In this document: positions 61,927 through 64,000 of the stretch, one piece after another | Position numbering within the stretch: the first letter of the stretch is position 1 | How the letters are laid out: each line of letters opens with the position of its first letter | DNA from: Leuctra nigra | Lineage: Eukaryota > Arthropoda > Insecta > Plecoptera > Leuctridae | NCBI GenBank assembly: GCA_934045905.1 | Contig: OW203767.1 | Span: 24,870,785 to 24,934,784 of the forward strand | DNA length: 64,000 nucleotides | Reading direction: 5' to 3' | Notes under the pieces: model-generated | Seen by the model: only the letters and a program-made list of their open reading frames with translations | Told to the model about the DNA's origin: nothing | Databases searched by the model: none | Program-made: the position numbers and the translations under genes

Positions 61927-62036
61927 TGACGTCAGAGACAATGCTCTGGGCCACTAGACTTGTCACTTGTGTCGCTAGTGACGTCATATGTCACAATCTC
62001 GCGGGTCTCGTGGAGTGCGAAGGGGTTCTGACGTCA
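61927..62036. promoter_or_regulatory. Cluster of three CRE palindromes
   Basis: TGACGTCA at 61927-61934, 61979-61986 and 62029-62036. This is the full-length CREB/ATF site, three times in 110 bases, within a locally GC-richer patch containing CTCGCGGG. It lies just past the 3' end of the minus-strand gene, so it could be a distal enhancer, an intronic element or a promoter on the plus strand. Function not shown. Confidence 0.4.
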
Positions 62037-62364
62037 GAAGAATCTGGAGTGAGGTTCGACCGCTAGTTTATAATTAGAGATGGTCTATTTGTTACCAATT
62101 TGCAAAACAGTGTCTCGGAGATTTAAATGCTGGAGTAGGAAAGAGCTTTTGAAGCAGGAAGCATAGGTTTTGCAATACATGCTGGACATAATAAAAGTTT
62201 ATTACGAAGATCAAATGTTTCAATTACATAAAAACATAACAGATTTATTTATTATTACATATAAGTGAAAAACTCTAAGCTTGGGAGATGTTTGGTTTTG
62301 AATAGCATGTTTATGTGTATTTCAACATAAATTAGACAAAGTACCGCTCTCCCTTGCTGCTCAC

Positions 62365-63999
62365 TCACGAATGGCGTTCCATCTTCTCCAGTTGTCCTTC
62401 AAACTCCTCTTTGCTTGCGTCTGGATTCTCTCCAATCCATCTCATCATGTCGTCACAGCTTCCTACAAATGCGTACCAGTCTGCATCTCTGTCTTTAGTT
62501 ACTGTGTATTCCATTGACGCTTTAGCAGCCACAACATAGTTTTCAAGAGTAGCCCTTGCCGCGATTCTTTGCTCTTCTCCGATTTTACTCTGTTTCGGAT
62601 CCAATAACTTGGCAACTATCTCATCGTATTTACGTTCAATGGCATCACATTGGTCCTCGAGCACACGTCTACGAGCTTGCTGGTTGTTATTCAGCCATTT
62701 CAATGTCTCATCGCAGAATCTAATCATCTTCTTCCAGTCGTCATTACGAACTTGTTCAAATACAGGTTGATGCAAAGAAGATTTGACTCTGTTTACGAAC
62801 GTTGCCAGCCGATGTCGAGCTTCGAATTTTTGTTCATCCCAATCAGGAGCTCTCCTCTTATCCTCAGCTTCTTTCATACGCTGATACTCCCTCAAACTTG
62901 ATATTGCTTGCTCATGCTGTCTTTGAAGGTCGTTCAGTTGTCTTTCACACATGTCCTTGCTTTCTCCCGGGTTGTTGAAAAGCCACTCGCATATTTTGTG
63001 GCAGAGTTTGACACATTCGTACCTTTCTATATTCCGCAGCTGATCATAAGCCGGTTGATTCATATCAGTCTTGACAAGAGCTACATATTCCTCCAGCTGA
63101 CGTCTTGCTGTGATTCTTTGTTGCTCCATCTCTCTCATCTGACGTAGTTTCATCTCCTCCTCCTTCTTGTGAAGAAGATCTTGGTACTGATTCAGCCTCT
63201 CTGTTGTATCATGATACTGGCGCTGCAGGAGCTGATAGAGTTCTTCACATGCGTCTTTGCTAGCTTCAGGATTTTTACTCAGCCAATTGTGTATGTTGTT
63301 GCATAAATTAACACAATCTTCCCAGTCCGGATTGCGATGTTGATCTTGAATTTGATCCATCTCAGTTTTGATTGTGATGACACTTTGTCGAAGTTGTTTT
63401 TCAGCTTCAAGTCTTTGTTGTTCCAACTGTTCCATTCGTGTCTCCTCTTTCTCTTGATTCCTCAGACTTTCTATTGTGACTTCGTATTGATGATTCATGT
63501 TCTCATGTTTTACTTCAAAGTCTTCCTTGGATGTATCTTGGTTGTTACGGATCCAATTGAGTGTTTCGTCACATAACTTGTCGAAGTTTTGCCAATCGAC
63601 ATTACGATGTTTGGGAAGAACTTGACTCATTTGAGATTTCATTTCAACAACGTGTTTCTCTAAGCCATGTCTTGCTGTCGTTCTTCCTTTTTCTACTTCT
63701 TCAAATTTAACTTTATTCGCTATATCCTTTTGTACTTGTGCCTCCTGCAATAATAATGCAGCAAGAGTAGAATCATATTTACTTTTCAAAACAGCCAGCT
63801 GATGTTCAAAACTTTCTTTGCTTTCTCGCTGATTGGTACGAAGCCAGTTCAAGGTTGTACCACATTGTGTGATAAACTCTTGCTTTTCTGCACTGTGAAA
63901 TTGAGAATAATCTGGTTTGAACATGTCAGACCTGACGTCCAACACGAAGCTCTGAAGTCGATTTCTTGCTGCATCTCTCCCTTGTTCTACTTCTTGGGC
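62365..63999 (-). CDS. Tandem Hsp70-lid repeat protein (partial, N-terminus outside window)
   Basis: An open frame runs from the window edge to TGA at 62365-62367, 544 residues, no intron. It consists of six repeats of about 85-98 residues, each resembling the C-terminal helical lid (SBD-alpha) of Hsp70. Pattern per unit: a charged helix ending in (Q/K)(R/G/F)xxAR, then a LExx(V/F)xxxK helix, then C-x5-W(L/I)xxN(Q/P), then (S/A)(K/R)xxxE. Examples: LNWLRTNQRESKESFEHQL, LNWIRNNQDTSKEDFE, MRWIGENPDASKEEFEGQL. All six keep the Cys and the Trp at the places of the Hsp70 lid. Helices are linked by Glu/Gln/Arg-rich coiled-coil-like segments. No ATPase or beta substrate domain is visible; an Hsp70 body could lie upstream. 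The last repeat stops short (LEKMERHS), and the stop overlaps a strong donor (TTC|GTGAGT), so the exon may really end at 62369. Function unknown. Confidence 0.8.
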   Translation of the reverse strand, partial: AQEVEQGRDAARNRLQSFVLDVRSDMFKPDYSQFHSAEKQEFITQCGTTLNWLRTNQRESKESFEHQLAVLKSKYDSTLAALLLQEAQVQKDIANKVKFEEVEKGRTTARHGLEKHVVEMKSQMSQVLPKHRNVDWQNFDKLCDETLNWIRNNQDTSKEDFEVKHENMNHQYEVTIESLRNQEKEETRMEQLEQQRLEAEKQLRQSVITIKTEMDQIQDQHRNPDWEDCVNLCNNIHNWLSKNPEASKDACEELYQLLQRQYHDTTERLNQYQDLLHKKEEEMKLRQMREMEQQRITARRQLEEYVALVKTDMNQPAYDQLRNIERYECVKLCHKICEWLFNNPGESKDMCERQLNDLQRQHEQAISSLREYQRMKEAEDKRRAPDWDEQKFEARHRLATFVNRVKSSLHQPVFEQVRNDDWKKMIRFCDETLKWLNNNQQARRRVLEDQCDAIERKYDEIVAKLLDPKQSKIGEEQRIAARATLENYVVAAKASMEYTVTKDRDADWYAFVGSCDDMMRWIGENPDASKEEFEGQLEKMERHS

Positions 64000-64000
64000 T

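Noticed and set aside
62354..63576. Plus-strand frames across the lid-repeat gene
   Set aside because: Antisense shadows of the long minus-strand coding frame.

Overview
The window is animal nuclear DNA: AT-rich, with GT-AG introns, long introns packed with transposable elements, and no bacterial features. An invertebrate, most likely an arthropod, is suggested by the dense mix of hAT, piggyBac-type, TA-target and TAA-target non-autonomous elements and a jockey-type reverse transcriptase fragment. The species cannot be read from the sequence.

Three protein-coding genes can be supported. (1) 1-7281, plus strand: the 3' part of a hexosaminidase D (HEXD, GH20) gene, with coding exons 1-118, 4735-5050 and 6583-7281. 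Two tandem expansions sit in this gene. A 161-bp unit holding the 3' splice acceptor and first 121 bases of one exon is present exactly 25 times (827-4855). A 110-bp unit covering the C-terminal codons and stop is repeated about seven times (7181-7895). (2) 9967-33867, plus strand: a complete seven-exon gene for the ribosome-biogenesis factor PDCD11/Rrp5, encoding 1201 residues (six S1 domains, a lysine-rich linker and C-terminal HAT repeats). An ETS-type promoter candidate lies at about 9519. Its second intron holds a triple nest (SINE, then TA-target element, then hAT), and its last intron is 13.5 kb of mobile DNA. (3) 62365-63999, minus strand, running off the window: a protein made of at least six tandem copies of the Hsp70 C-terminal helical lid subdomain, with no ATPase or substrate-binding beta domain in view. 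This is the most unusual gene here.

The rest, 34-62 kb, is intergenic or intronic. It holds mobile elements, many with exact target-site duplications, a 12-copy minisatellite with a 252-bp higher-order period, a perfect (GAT)224 microsatellite, a dead reverse transcriptase, SINEs, a 200-N assembly gap (48884-49083) and long stretches with nothing recognisable. A fold-back element at 23425-23640 carries a canonical histone-mRNA 3' stem-loop motif in its arms.

The three genes show no functional link. HEXD and PDCD11 are simple neighbours on the same strand.
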